Assembly (NCBI GenBank): GCA_019359095.1
Contig: JAHHHZ010000020.1
Span: 248,001-312,000 of the forward strand
DNA length: 64,000 bases
Source of the DNA: Pleurocapsa minor HA4230-MV1
Lineage (GTDB): Bacteria; Cyanobacteriota; Cyanobacteriia; Cyanobacteriales; Xenococcaceae
Reading direction: 5' to 3'
The position numbers and the translations under genes are program-made. The notes beneath the pieces are model-generated. The model saw only the letters and a list, made by a program, of their open reading frames with translations, ran no database searches and was not told the DNA's origin. How positions within the stretch are numbered: the first letter of the stretch is position 1; each line of letters opens with the position of its first letter. Shown one piece after another: positions 36,831 through 46,669 of the stretch.

Positions 36831-38744
36831 ATGACCGTATCTCATCCTGTAGATTTTCAAGACGCTTTTGATATTATCGTGGTCGGTGGTGGACATTCTG
36901 GCTGTGAGGCAGCTTTAGCAGCAGCAAGATTAGGCTGTCGCACTTTAATGTTGACCCTCAACTTGGATCGAATTGCTTGGCAACCCTGTAACCCTGCGGT
37001 AGGTGGCCCTGCTAAGTCCCAATTAACCCATGAAATTGATGCCTTGGGGGGAGAGATCGGCAAGGTAAGCGATCGCACCTATCTGCAAAAACGAGTGCTA
37101 AATGCTTCTCGTGGCCCTGCGGTGTGGGCATTACGGGCGCAAACCGATAAGCGGGAATATGCAGCGGTGATGAAGCAGATTGTGGAAAATCAGGAGAATT
37201 TGAGTATCCGCGAGGGGATGGTCACCGATCTCATCCTGGGTAAAAACGATGAGGTAATGGGTATTGAAACCTATTTTGGCAGTTGTTTTGCTGCCAAGGC
37301 GGTGATCTTGACTACAGGTACTTTTCTGGGGGGCAAGATTTGGGTTGGGAATAAATCGATGGATGCGGGGCGTTCAGGAGAATTCGCTGTGACAGGGTTG
37401 ACGGAAACTCTTAATCGCCTGGGTTTTGAGACAGGCAGGCTGAAAACAGGGACTCCTGCGAGGGTGGATAAGCGATCGGTAGACTACAGTAAAATGACAC
37501 CCCAACCACCTGACGAAGAAATGCGTTGGTTTAGCTTTGACCCCGCAGCCTGGGTAGAAAGAGAGCAAATGAACTGCTATCTCACCCGCACTACGGCAGA
37601 AACCCATAAGATTATTCGCGATAATCTGCACCTATCCCCTGTCTATGGTGGTTGGGTCGATGCTAAAGGGCCAAGGTACTGTCCGAGTATTGAAGATAAA
37701 ATTGTCCGTTTTGCCGATAAAGAAAGTCACCAGATTTTTATTGAACCAGAAGGGAGAGAGATACCTGAGCTTTATATTCAAGGATTTTCGACAGGATTAC
37801 CTGAAAATTTACAGCTAGCGATGCTGAGAACGCTGCCTGGACTAGAAAGATGCGTTATGCTACGTCCTGCTTATGCTGTGGAATATGACTTTATCCCAGC
37901 AACTCAATGTTATCCAACCCTGATGACCAAAAAAGTTGAAGGATTATATAGTGCGGGACAAATCAACGGCACAACTGGCTATGAAGAAGCTGCGGGACAG
38001 GGTTTGGTCGCGGGAATTAATGCGGTCAAGTTTGTGAAAGGGGAACCTGAAGTTATTTTTTCTCGGGAACAAAGTTACCTGGGGACATTAATTGACGATC
38101 TTTGTACTAAAGACTTGCGCGAACCCTATCGAATGTTGACTAGTCGCTCAGAATATCGCCTGATACTGCGTTCAGATAATGCCGATCGCCGTTTGACTCC
38201 TTTAGGTCGAGAAATCGGTCTAATCGACGATCGCCGCTGGCAGCTTTATACCGATAAACAAGAGAAGATTGCTGCTGAAAAAGTAAGACTGCAAGAGACT
38301 CGGATTAAAGAACAAGAAGTGGTGGGTATGGCGATCGCCCAAAAAACTCAGCAAAAGATTAAAGGCTCGATTACCCTGGCAGAATTATTATGTCGTCCCA
38401 AGTTTCATTATGCCGATTTGAAAAAATATGGTTTGGATAATGCCGAACTAAATATGGCCGAGACAGAAGGGGCGGAAATCGATATTAAATACTCTGGCTA
38501 TATTAAACGTCAGCAGCTACAGATCGATCAAATGGCAAAACATACTAAGCTTCGACTACCTCAAGATTTGGATTACCTCACTGTGGAAACTCTGCGCATG
38601 GAAGCCAGGGAAAAACTGAATCAGGTTAAACCTCTAACTGTTGGTCAAGCTAGCCGTATCGGTGGGGTTAACCCTGCGGATGTTAATGCCTTGTTGGTTT
38701 ATCTGGAAATTAAATCTCAAAAACAAAAAGCTGGGGTGAACTAG
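36831..38744 (+). CDS. mnmG: tRNA uridine 5-carboxymethylaminomethyl modification enzyme MnmG (GidA)
   Basis: 637 residues. With MnmE it makes the (carboxymethyl)aminomethyl group at U34 of several tRNAs, using FAD. The dinucleotide-binding motif [19 protein letters not shown] (residues 16-34), [17 protein letters not shown] and TGTFLGG are diagnostic. The C-terminal helical domain that contacts MnmE is intact ([21 protein letters not shown]). It appears monocistronic. Confidence 0.97.
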   Translation: MTVSHPVDFQDAFDIIVVGGGHSGCEAALAAARLGCRTLMLTLNLDRIAWQPCNPAVGGPAKSQLTHEIDALGGEIGKVSDRTYLQKRVLNASRGPAVWALRAQTDKREYAAVMKQIVENQENLSIREGMVTDLILGKNDEVMGIETYFGSCFAAKAVILTTGTFLGGKIWVGNKSMDAGRSGEFAVTGLTETLNRLGFETGRLKTGTPARVDKRSVDYSKMTPQPPDEEMRWFSFDPAAWVEREQMNCYLTRTTAETHKIIRDNLHLSPVYGGWVDAKGPRYCPSIEDKIVRFADKESHQIFIEPEGREIPELYIQGFSTGLPENLQLAMLRTLPGLERCVMLRPAYAVEYDFIPATQCYPTLMTKKVEGLYSAGQINGTTGYEEAAGQGLVAGINAVKFVKGEPEVIFSREQSYLGTLIDDLCTKDLREPYRMLTSRSEYRLILRSDNADRRLTPLGREIGLIDDRRWQLYTDKQEKIAAEKVRLQETRIKEQEVVGMAIAQKTQQKIKGSITLAELLCRPKFHYADLKKYGLDNAELNMAETEGAEIDIKYSGYIKRQQLQIDQMAKHTKLRLPQDLDYLTVETLRMEAREKLNQVKPLTVGQASRIGGVNPADVNALLVYLEIKSQKQKAGVN

Positions 38745-38881
38745 CTAGTCGTTATTAATTGCGATGGGAGAAAGTTAGGGAAATAGAAAATCAGTAGTAT
38801 GAAGTTAATGTCTCAGTGATTCCCCAAACCCCTAAGCCCCCAAGCCCCTAATTTTCTATCCTCAAATATGATTAATTAACA

Positions 38882-39850
38882 ATGAAAGCTTTTGTTACTG
38901 GTGGGACGGGTTTTGTTGGGGCAAATTTAATTAGGCTTTTACTGCAACAGGGATACGAGGTTCGGGCTTTAGTTCGTAACGGTAGTTGTCTGGATAATCT
39001 CCAGTCTTTGGATCTCGAAATTGTTACAGGAGATTTAAACAGCAGCAATCTATCTCAGCTAATATCTGGCTGTCAGGTATTGTTTCACGTCGCAGCGCAA
39101 TATTCCCTCTGGCAAAGCGATCGCGATTTACTCTACCACAGTAATGTTTTAGGTACGCGCAATATCTTAAAATGCGCCCGTCAAGCAGGGATTGAACGCA
39201 CTGTTTATACTAGTTCCGTAGCTGCCATTGGTGTTAAACAAGATGGTATAGCCGATGAAACTTATCAAAGCCCTGTAGAGAAATTAGTAGGAGATTATAA
39301 AAAATCTAAATACTACGCTGAACAAGAGGCGGTTCAAGCCGTACAGCAAGGACAAGATATTGTGATTGTCAATCCCAGCACTCCCATTGGTGCGTTTGAT
39401 TTAAAGCCCACCCCCACAGGAGAAATTATTGTCCGTTTTCTGCAACGTAAGATGCCTTTTTACCTTGATACAGGACTAAACTTAGTTGATGTTCAAGATG
39501 TAGCCCAGGGGCATATTTTAGCCTTAGCAAAGGGCAATACTGGCGATCGCTATATTTTAGGCAATCAAAATCTTACTTTTAAACAATTACTCGGTAAATT
39601 AGAGCAAATTACAGGCTTACCAGCGCCAAAATATACTATTCCCTATTGGCTTCCCTATGGCGTTGCCTGGTTAGAAGAAAATGTTCTAGCTAAATTTGGT
39701 AGACAGCCCACAGTTGCTTTAGACGGGGTGCGCATGTCTCAGCAAAAGATGTTTTACGATCCGAGTAAAGCTGTTCGCGAATTAGGATTGCCCCAATCCA
39801 ATATCGATTTAGCATTAGAAGCAGCAGTGCAATGGTTTCAACGGCGGTAA
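38882..39850 (+). CDS. hpnA: NAD-dependent epimerase/dehydratase, HpnA-like
   Basis: A 322-residue extended short-chain dehydrogenase. The NAD motif is TGGTGFVGANL, and the catalytic residues are S-x-YxxxK type (YTSSVAAIG ... YKKSKYYAEQEA). The sequence pattern (VNPSTPIGAFDLKPTPTGEI) resembles hopanoid-associated sugar epimerases (HpnA). Hopanoid genes are not seen nearby, so the assignment to hopanoid side-chain synthesis is inferred from family only. The next gene begins at or just after its end. Confidence 0.82.
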   Translation: MKAFVTGGTGFVGANLIRLLLQQGYEVRALVRNGSCLDNLQSLDLEIVTGDLNSSNLSQLISGCQVLFHVAAQYSLWQSDRDLLYHSNVLGTRNILKCARQAGIERTVYTSSVAAIGVKQDGIADETYQSPVEKLVGDYKKSKYYAEQEAVQAVQQGQDIVIVNPSTPIGAFDLKPTPTGEIIVRFLQRKMPFYLDTGLNLVDVQDVAQGHILALAKGNTGDRYILGNQNLTFKQLLGKLEQITGLPAPKYTIPYWLPYGVAWLEENVLAKFGRQPTVALDGVRMSQQKMFYDPSKAVRELGLPQSNIDLALEAAVQWFQRR

Positions 39851-39894
39851 ATCAACAGCGCTTTGCTGTTGGACAAGCATTAAATTTGGCGATC

Positions 39895-40227
39895 ATGAAA
39901 GATAAACCAGAAAATATCGAAAATATATTTGAGTTTCCCAACCAACTGCCATCAGAGGAATTGTTCGAGACTCTGTTGGATCATGACCAGATTGCTATCA
40001 AAAGGATCATTTCTACAGGGCAAGTAACACCAGCAGGGGAATGGTACGATCAAAAGCAAAATGAATGGTTAATTGTGCTTCAGGGGTCAGGAGAGTTAAG
40101 CTATGAGGATAATTCTCGTATTAACCTGAAGACAGGGGATTATCTTTTAATACCTGCTCACCAAAAACATCGAGTTGAGTATACCAGTACTGAACCTCCT
40201 TGTATTTGGCTTACTGTCTTTTTTTAA
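39895..40227 (+). CDS. Cupin-domain protein
   Basis: 110 residues from the ATG at 39895. A longer frame to 39832 would overlap the upstream gene by 19 bp and adds residues unlike a cupin. A single cupin barrel shows metal-site-like elements (GEWYDQKQNEWLIVLQGSG; PAHQKHRVEYTS). Similar small cupins often bind a metal and a small ligand; the substrate is unknown. It ends 6 bp before the UMP synthase gene, so the two are probably co-transcribed. Confidence 0.8.
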   Translation: MKDKPENIENIFEFPNQLPSEELFETLLDHDQIAIKRIISTGQVTPAGEWYDQKQNEWLIVLQGSGELSYEDNSRINLKTGDYLLIPAHQKHRVEYTSTEPPCIWLTVFF

Positions 40228-40233
40228 TTCACT

Positions 40234-41673
40234 ATGAATTTTACAGCAAAACTCCATCAGGCGATCGCCACTAACAACAGCCTGTTGATCGTCGGACTCG
40301 ATCCTAATCCTGAAATGATGCCATCAGAGTATTTTCAGAGTCAGGATCTGCTGAAAGATTTGGAAACCTGGTTATTGTGGGTGATTGAATCAACAAGCGA
40401 TCGCGTCTGTGCCTACAAGCCAACTTTGGGGTTCTATGAAGCATTAGGTATGGCAGGATTGCAGTTATTAGCACGAATTTTGGCAGCGATACCCAAGTCT
40501 CTACCCGTAATTTTGGATGCCAAACACAGCGATCTTAATACCAGTACTGTCTTTGCTAAAGCGATCTTTGAACAGTGGCAGGTTGATGCTGTTACTCTAA
40601 CTCCTTTCGCTGGACAAGATCATGCAGCGCCATTTTTGGTTTATACCGACAAAGCAGTGTTTATTCTGGCTCATACTTCCAATCCCAAAGCGGAGACTTT
40701 GCAGAGATATCCTAGTTTCGAGCAGCCATTTTATCTCCAGGTAGTTCAAGAAGCGCAATCCTGGGCAACTCCCGAACAGCTATATTTAGAGGTGGGGACA
40801 ACTAACACTGAAGTATTAGGTAAAATTAGAGCGATCGCTCCTGAAAGAACAATTTTGCTACGTAGTCTGTGGAGTAAAAAAAATAATTTAGAAGCGTTAA
40901 TTAATATCGGTTTAAACAGCATGGGAGAAGGGTTGTTGATTCCCATTCCCCAAGATTTTTTAGCGAGCAATCATCTAGCGTCAGAAGTGGCTCATCTCAA
41001 TCAAAAGCTCAATACCTATCGCGTAGCAAAAACCAATCAGGCTGCAAGCTGCGATCTTTGGACTCCTGATGTTTGCTTACTCACTTTTCACCCCTATCAA
41101 GCTTTAATTCTCGAACTGTTTGATATTGGTTGTTTGCTTTTTGGCGAGTATGTTCAAGCATCGGGGGCAACCTTTTCTTACTACATCGATCTGCGCAAAA
41201 TTATTTCTAATCCCCATCTATTTAATCAGGTGTTGGATGCCTATGGTGATATCGTACGGCAGCTAGAATTTGATCGCATTGCTGGTATTCCTTATGGTGC
41301 ATTACCCACGGCGACAGGATTAGCTTTAAATCTTCAACGTCCAATGATTTTTCCCCGCAAGGAGGTTAAGGCACACGGTACTAGGCGTTTAATTGAGGGG
41401 AATTTTCACCCAGGCGAAAAAGTAGTGGTAATCGACGATATCCTAATTAGTGGCAAAAGCGTCATGGAAGGGGCAGAAAAACTAAAATCTGCGGGTTTAA
41501 AGATCGAGGATATTGTAGTATTTATCGACCATGAAGGAGGTGTCAAAGACAGATTAAGAGACAATGGCTATCGCGCTCATTCTGTATTGAGTATTTCCGA
41601 AATTACCGACACTCTCTATGAGGCGGGTAGAATTAATCAAGAACAATATAATTCTTTTAAAGAGAATCATTAA
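40234..41673 (+). CDS. pyrFE: Bifunctional orotidine-5'-phosphate decarboxylase / orotate phosphoribosyltransferase
   Basis: 479 residues covering the last two steps of UMP synthesis in one chain. The N-terminal half is OMP decarboxylase with the catalytic DxKxxD as DAKHSDLNTS; the C-terminal half (from about 275) is the phosphoribosyltransferase with the PRPP loop VVVIDDILISGKS. The domain order PyrF-PyrE, inverse to the animal enzyme, is known in cyanobacteria. Both active sites look intact. Confidence 0.94.
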   Translation: MNFTAKLHQAIATNNSLLIVGLDPNPEMMPSEYFQSQDLLKDLETWLLWVIESTSDRVCAYKPTLGFYEALGMAGLQLLARILAAIPKSLPVILDAKHSDLNTSTVFAKAIFEQWQVDAVTLTPFAGQDHAAPFLVYTDKAVFILAHTSNPKAETLQRYPSFEQPFYLQVVQEAQSWATPEQLYLEVGTTNTEVLGKIRAIAPERTILLRSLWSKKNNLEALINIGLNSMGEGLLIPIPQDFLASNHLASEVAHLNQKLNTYRVAKTNQAASCDLWTPDVCLLTFHPYQALILELFDIGCLLFGEYVQASGATFSYYIDLRKIISNPHLFNQVLDAYGDIVRQLEFDRIAGIPYGALPTATGLALNLQRPMIFPRKEVKAHGTRRLIEGNFHPGEKVVVIDDILISGKSVMEGAEKLKSAGLKIEDIVVFIDHEGGVKDRLRDNGYRAHSVLSISEITDTLYEAGRINQEQYNSFKENH

Positions 41674-41711
41674 TACTATTGCGTTTAGATGCATTCAGAT
41701 TAATATAATTA

Positions 41712-42557
41712 TCATCTAGTTTCTAAAACTTCTAGGCGATCGCCTACTCGGATCATACCTTCATTCTGAGGAATCAGATTAACGCCAAACATAACTCCCT
41801 GCTCGCTTAATTGGCGAAAAGTTCCGAGGGTATTTAATGGTTCTTTTAAGCTATTTTTCGCACCGTTATTTTGATCGATCGTGGTGATGATACAGCGACT
41901 ACAAGGTTTTAGCAGCCCAAACTGAATCTCGCCAATTTGAATTAATCTCCAGGAGTCTTCAATAAATGGCTCAATAGTTTCTATAACTATATTAGGACGA
42001 AAACGTTTCATGGATATTGCTTGACTACGCTGTTGATGAATTTCAATAATTCTTTGGTTGAGTTCCATTAAAGAAGCGGTAGCTGTCAGCATCACAGGAT
42101 AATTATCTGCCAAACTCAACAGCCGATCCTCTTCGCTAGGATATTTCTTCTCTAATAAGCGACTATGTGCTGAAGACTGTTTAACTAAACGACAAACTTT
42201 ATCCCCTGGCAGATTTAAAAACTGATGAAACCACTGAGCTACTTCATTTCCCTGATCGATCGCCAAAAAGCGATCGCGCCAGATTTCTACTTCGATTAAC
42301 GCACCATCTAAAGGAGAAATAAAAGTAATCGACGGAAAAGTATGATCTATTACCTGTAAAGTGATACTTTGTTCGACAATTGTGACTTGGATCTTCGCCA
42401 ACTGAGGAAACTGTCTTTGAGTGATAAACCTACCATTTCCCGCAACAAGCATCATTTCGCGATCGCCAACAAATCCTTTAGTTTCTACCTGCACCTGTTG
42501 TAGCTCAATTCCTTGAGCAGATTTAAGAGGATAAACACAAAGTTTCGAGACAATCAT
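41712..42557 (-). CDS. MOSC-domain protein (mARC-like molybdenum cofactor protein)
   Basis: 281 residues: an N-terminal MOSC beta-barrel domain (LCVYPLKSAQGIELQQVQV) and a C-terminal MOSC domain with RFRPNIVI and the conserved Cys in PCSRCIITTID, the likely molybdenum ligand. Relatives such as mARC and YcbX reduce N-hydroxylated compounds. The electron donor and substrate are not evident here. It is convergent with the UMP synthase gene, with only 38 bp between. Confidence 0.88.
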   Translation of the reverse strand: MIVSKLCVYPLKSAQGIELQQVQVETKGFVGDREMMLVAGNGRFITQRQFPQLAKIQVTIVEQSITLQVIDHTFPSITFISPLDGALIEVEIWRDRFLAIDQGNEVAQWFHQFLNLPGDKVCRLVKQSSAHSRLLEKKYPSEEDRLLSLADNYPVMLTATASLMELNQRIIEIHQQRSQAISMKRFRPNIVIETIEPFIEDSWRLIQIGEIQFGLLKPCSRCIITTIDQNNGAKNSLKEPLNTLGTFRQLSEQGVMFGVNLIPQNEGMIRVGDRLEVLETR

Positions 42558-42766
42558 AAGCTTGGATAATTTTGCAACAATAAAACGAGTAATTTAAGTA
42601 GGCGATGTGTGATTATCCCAGCCTGAAAATTATCTAAAAGCAACAATCAGATAATCAGCAAACAGTCAAATATTTGTTTCTCTCTGTTTTGTAAGGCAAA
42701 AATTGAGATTCGTCCACTTTTTAACGATTTAATTTGATTCAGAGTGACAAAATGCCAAAAATAAGC

Positions 42767-42863
42767 TTACAGCAGTTTTCAATTGAGTAGACACATTAAT
42801 TTATCGAAGTAATGGGTAATGGGTAATGGGTAATGGGTTCTATCCAACTGAAATTCGCTGTAA
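42767..42863 (-). mobile_element. 97-bp MITE-like element with four heptamers, copy A
   Basis: Ends form an imperfect inverted repeat of about 25 bp (TTACAGC at 42767, GCTGTAA at 42857). Between them lie four exact CCCATTA units, read on the minus strand. It is homologous, in inverse orientation, to 56000-56124. No coding capacity and no clear target duplication. Confidence 0.85.
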
Positions 42864-42924
42864 GTTAAGCTTATTTCCTTAAGCAATACTAGATAAAGTT
42901 AGGACGTTTCATTTATTGATACCC

Positions 42925-42969
42925 ACTACCTATTTGCCCTAAAGGATTCCCTACGGTCACGAAGCTTAT
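42925..42969 (+). repeat. 45-bp dispersed repeat, copy 2
   Basis: Exact inverted copy of 15802-15846, 27 kb away. It is embedded in a cluster of shorter direct repeats that reuse its GAAGCTTAT end and a related TCCTTTAGG segment. Confidence 0.9.
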
Positions 42970-43136
42970 GCTAAAGCATTTGCGAAGCTTATCCTTTAGG
43001 ACTAGCTACGCGTCGTCCTTTAGGACTACCCACTACTAGGACTACCCACTACCTTCGAGCCAATCACCTTAATTGTCCTCAACTAATTTTGTACGGCTAT
43101 AATACTCGCTATTTCGCTCCCGCTTCAGGAGACTCG

Positions 43137-43751
43137 CTACTGAATATCCAATAGTTTATGTGTTTGCAGGCTAATACGCCACTGAGGATGTTGCAAAATA
43201 TAGTCAAAAATCAAACTTTTACTCTCAGGAGAGTTCCATTCAGGCTGTAGGTAACACAAGGTAGATTTAGGGACTAAACGCGCCTGTTGTTCTGCCCATT
43301 TTAAATCATATTCGCCAGTGACCACGACTTTTAATTCACTAGCGCGATCGTAAATGCTCGGATGAGGCGCTTTAAACTGCTTAGGAGAAAAGGTAATCCA
43401 ATCAAAATCTCCCGTCAAAGGATGAGCGCCAGAAGTTTCTAAATGAACCTGCAATCTTGCATTTTTTAGAGCTGTAGTTAAAGGAAACAAATCGTGCATC
43501 AACGGCTCTCCGCCAGTAATAATCACGATCGCTGGATTAACTGATTGAGCTATGAGGGTCAAATCTTGTGCCGACTGCTGGGGATGACGTTGAGGATTCC
43601 AGGAGTGTTTGGTGTCGCACCAAGGACAATGAACATCGCATCCGCCTAAACGAATAAAAAAGGCGTTCACTCCTGTCCAATAACCCTCTCCTTGCAAAGA
43701 ATGAAAGGTTTCGACAACGGGATAGGTAATGATTTCAGTCGCAGTGTTCAA
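43137..43751 (-). CDS. queE: 7-carboxy-7-deazaguanine synthase QueE
   Basis: A 204-residue radical SAM enzyme of the queuosine/7-deazaguanine pathway. It has ETFHSLQGEGYWTG at the start, the cluster motif C-x3-C-x2-C (GGCDVHCPWCDTKHSW), and the SAM motif ITGGEPLM. It converts 6-carboxytetrahydropterin to CDG. No other que genes are adjacent. The next gene upstream lies 60 bp away on the same strand. Confidence 0.94.
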   Translation of the reverse strand: MNTATEIITYPVVETFHSLQGEGYWTGVNAFFIRLGGCDVHCPWCDTKHSWNPQRHPQQSAQDLTLIAQSVNPAIVIITGGEPLMHDLFPLTTALKNARLQVHLETSGAHPLTGDFDWITFSPKQFKAPHPSIYDRASELKVVVTGEYDLKWAEQQARLVPKSTLCYLQPEWNSPESKSLIFDYILQHPQWRISLQTHKLLDIQ

Positions 43752-43811
43752 AATGTTTTTACTCTCTAACCGTTCGTTAAAAGTTACCTCAACTCAACCC
43801 CTACTAATTTA

Positions 43812-44168
43812 CTAATTACGATATTTCTTTAATTCTGTCCTCAATGTAGCAATTTCAGCTCTAAGCTGATCCAGCATCGTCTGGAGATCTTCAGAGTTAG
43901 TGCTGCTAGTATCAATGTTGACCCCTCGATAGGAACTAGTTGTACGACTGCCATTATTACTGCTGTTAGGATAAACAGTTGTGCCTGATGCGCGTTCTGC
44001 TCTTAGCTGTACTTCTTCCATAAACTGCCGTAAATTTTCGCGTTGTTCGGCATCAAATTTACCCAGATCGCTCATTGTACTGGTAAAAGATTCTTCAAGC
44101 TTTTCGCTCATAATTTCAGCTAATGCTCTGCCAAAAAAGAAGGCGTTGGTCACAGGATTATTACTCAT
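43812..44168 (-). CDS. Short cyanobacterial conserved protein with C-terminal coiled coil
   Basis: 118 residues. The N-terminal half (NAFFFGRALAEIMSEKLEESFTS) is amphipathic helix of the type found in a small uncharacterised cyanobacterial family (possibly DUF6825). A Ser/Asn-rich linker follows, then a short coiled coil (LQTMLDQLRAEIATLRTELKKY). Soluble, no signal peptide. Same strand as queE, 60 bp upstream of it. Function unknown. Confidence 0.8.
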   Translation of the reverse strand: MSNNPVTNAFFFGRALAEIMSEKLEESFTSTMSDLGKFDAEQRENLRQFMEEVQLRAERASGTTVYPNSSNNGSRTTSSYRGVNIDTSSTNSEDLQTMLDQLRAEIATLRTELKKYRN

Positions 44169-44423
44169 AAGATAATGTTGTTAAACAGTTTCTAAATAGC
44201 TACTCTAAGTAGATTATATCTTGATTCTTGAGGCTCTAGGCTTTAAGCTTTTGACTTCAATTGAGAATTAAATGAGAAAATATCTTTATAACTATGGCGA
44301 TCGCTCTATATTTTGGCGATAGATGCTTAATTATCTATGAATATTTGACCAGGTAATTACCATTCTGCATAAAAAGCTGACAATATAAGTATTTGATTGA
44401 TAAAGAGGATTGTTATTATATCT

Positions 44424-46364
44424 ATGGGTCAAGTTGATTCTTGGAAAAAGCGGAGTGCTACTTCGTTGTCGCGTTTGTTACCTAGACTAGAAGAACGTTT
44501 TTGCGACCACGTTGATACAGTAGAATGGCAGGGTTATCTAGAACGCATTAATACTCATTTCCCCCGCTTGTTTCAACTGCTGTATCAACTTTATGGCAAT
44601 CAGTACGATTTCTTTTACCATCTAGAAAATATTTTGGCTTCGGCTACTTCGATGTGGTTAGCCAGATCTGATGACCTCAAGGCTTTAGACGTAATGCGTC
44701 AAGCAGATCCTCAGTGGTATCAATCAAATCGAATGGTAGGGGTAATGTGCTATGTCGATTTGTTTGCTGGTAACCTCCAAGGAATTCGCGATCGCATTCC
44801 TTATTTAACTGAGTTGGGTATTACCTATCTGCATTTGATGCCTTTATTTAAATGTCCTGAAGGCGATAATGACGGTGGTTATGCCGTTAGTAGCTATCAA
44901 GAGGTCAATCCCGCTTTGGGTACGATGGAAGAGTTATCACTCTTAGCTACAGAATTAAGACAGCATGGTATTAGTTTAGTACTTGATTTTGTATTTAATC
45001 ATACTTCAGACGAACATGAGTGGGCAAAACGAGCCTTAGCAGGAAATGAAGAATATCAAGAGTATTATCGGATGTATCCAAATCGAGAACAGCCTAATGC
45101 TTTTGAAAAAACGGTTAATTCAGTCTTTCCTGATGAACGTCCAGGTTGCTTTACCTACAAAAATAAGATTCGTAAATGGGTTTGGACAACTTTTTGTAAC
45201 TATCAGTGGGATTTAAACTATGAAAATCCCGTAGTTTTTAGCGGGATGGTGGAAGAAATGTTGTTTCTGGCGAACATTGGCGTGGAAGTCTTACGTCTAG
45301 ATGCAGTAGCATTTCTCTGGAAAAAATTAGGCACAAGTTGTGAAAATTTGCCCGAAGCGCATTTACTCATTCAGGCGTTTAATACAATTGTTAAGATCGC
45401 TGCTCCAGCGATGGCGTTTAAGTCGGAAGCGATCGTTCATCCTGACGAAGTAACCCGCTATATCAGTCAAGAAGAATGTCCCTTGTCTTATAATCCACAG
45501 TTGATGGCACTGCTATGGGATGCCTTAGCTGTGAGAAATATTCGGCTACTACGTCATGGAATGTCCAAGCGGTTTACAATCCCTCAAGACTGTGCTTGGG
45601 TCAACTATATTCGCTGCCACGATGATATTGGTTGGGCAATTGCTGACGATGATATGCGAGACTTGCAAATTAATCCTTACGATCATCGAAAGTTTCTAAC
45701 CGAATTTTTTACTGGTCGATTTGCAGGCAGTTTTGCCAAAGGTTTACCCTTTCAAGAAAAGTTGGAAACTGGAGAAGCCAGAATTGCGGGTACTACTGCA
45801 TCCTTGTGTGGTCTAGAGAAATTAACGGATGAAAATCATCGTCTAGAGATCGATCTAGCAGTACGACGTATCCTCTTGTTACACGGAGTTATTTTAACCA
45901 TCGGTGGTATTCCCCTGATCTATTTAGGAGACGAAATCGGGACTTTAAACGACTACACTTATACCAATTCGCCAGAAAAAGACGGAGACAGTCGCTGGGT
46001 TCACCGTTCGGCATTTAATGATGAACGTGCATTAAAGAGGAAAGATAGCTCTACTGTTCCAGGAAAAATTTATCTGGGATTGCTCAAGTTAATTCAAATT
46101 CGCCAGCAAAATCGAGCTTTTAGTCGTGGAGAAACTGAAATTATTGATACAGGTAATGACTGCATCTTTGGTTATTTTCGTTCTCAACAGGAACAAAATG
46201 TTCTCGTGTTGGCTAACTTTAGCGATCTCGAACAGGAAATTATGGCTAAACAATTAAGATTACTCGGAATGCGTAAAATATTTACCGATCTTGTCTCTGG
46301 TAAGACAATTTCAGCTATCCAGAAGTTAGTGCTTGAACCCTATCAGCTCGTAATTCTCCTCTAG
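44424..46364 (+). CDS. Amylosucrase (GH13 sucrose-glucosyltransferase)
   Basis: 646 residues from the ATG at 44424; a TTG at 44397 is less likely. The catalytic triad is D293 (VLRLDAVAF), E335 (FKSEAIVHP) and D400 (RCHDDIGW). Their spacings of 42 and 65 residues equal those of the Neisseria polysaccharea enzyme (D286, E328, D393). The N-terminal helical domain specific to amylosucrases is present (about 1-90). The enzyme splits sucrose and adds glucose to alpha-1,4-glucan, linking sucrose to glycogen. It is monocistronic here, with no sucrose or glycogen genes alongside. Confidence 0.93.
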   Translation: MGQVDSWKKRSATSLSRLLPRLEERFCDHVDTVEWQGYLERINTHFPRLFQLLYQLYGNQYDFFYHLENILASATSMWLARSDDLKALDVMRQADPQWYQSNRMVGVMCYVDLFAGNLQGIRDRIPYLTELGITYLHLMPLFKCPEGDNDGGYAVSSYQEVNPALGTMEELSLLATELRQHGISLVLDFVFNHTSDEHEWAKRALAGNEEYQEYYRMYPNREQPNAFEKTVNSVFPDERPGCFTYKNKIRKWVWTTFCNYQWDLNYENPVVFSGMVEEMLFLANIGVEVLRLDAVAFLWKKLGTSCENLPEAHLLIQAFNTIVKIAAPAMAFKSEAIVHPDEVTRYISQEECPLSYNPQLMALLWDALAVRNIRLLRHGMSKRFTIPQDCAWVNYIRCHDDIGWAIADDDMRDLQINPYDHRKFLTEFFTGRFAGSFAKGLPFQEKLETGEARIAGTTASLCGLEKLTDENHRLEIDLAVRRILLLHGVILTIGGIPLIYLGDEIGTLNDYTYTNSPEKDGDSRWVHRSAFNDERALKRKDSSTVPGKIYLGLLKLIQIRQQNRAFSRGETEIIDTGNDCIFGYFRSQQEQNVLVLANFSDLEQEIMAKQLRLLGMRKIFTDLVSGKTISAIQKLVLEPYQLVILL

Positions 46365-46669
46365 ATTCCGACAATCTCGTAGCTTTAAAATAAACCTAGC
46401 CAGCCTATTTCTAGATTGAATTTAGGAGCTAAAAACCGTTTTGAGAGAGCTTCATACTCCATGAATTCTATTTGTTGGCTGGTGCTGGGTTTAATTGTTA
46501 CTTAGGAAGTAGTATTTTAAAGATGTCCTAATTTTATTAAAATCTATGATTCAAATTAGCAGTGATTAAGAGGTTATAAAACTTTATTTTGTTGGTTATG
46601 TTCAACTTGTATATTTAATTTATTGTTACTTCAAATAATTAAATTATTTTAACTTCTTTTAAAATTAAG
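46365..46669. other. Intergenic region upstream of the NrtR-like gene
   Basis: 305 bp, increasingly AT-rich towards the regulator gene, no ORF. An operator for the Nudix-type regulator would be expected here or in the 98-bp gap before nadE, but I could not pick out a convincing palindrome. Confidence 0.5.

Larger units (their letters stand above)
42558..43136. other. Repeat-filled intergenic region
   Basis: About 580 bp without a gene between the divergent MOSC gene and the end of queE. It holds a 97-bp MITE-like element (42767-42863), copy 2 of the 45-bp dispersed repeat (42925-42969), and direct repeats of GAAGCTTAT (42961, 42984), TCCTTTAGGACTA (42992, 43016) and AGGACTACCCACTAC (about 43022, 43038). 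Confidence 0.75.
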
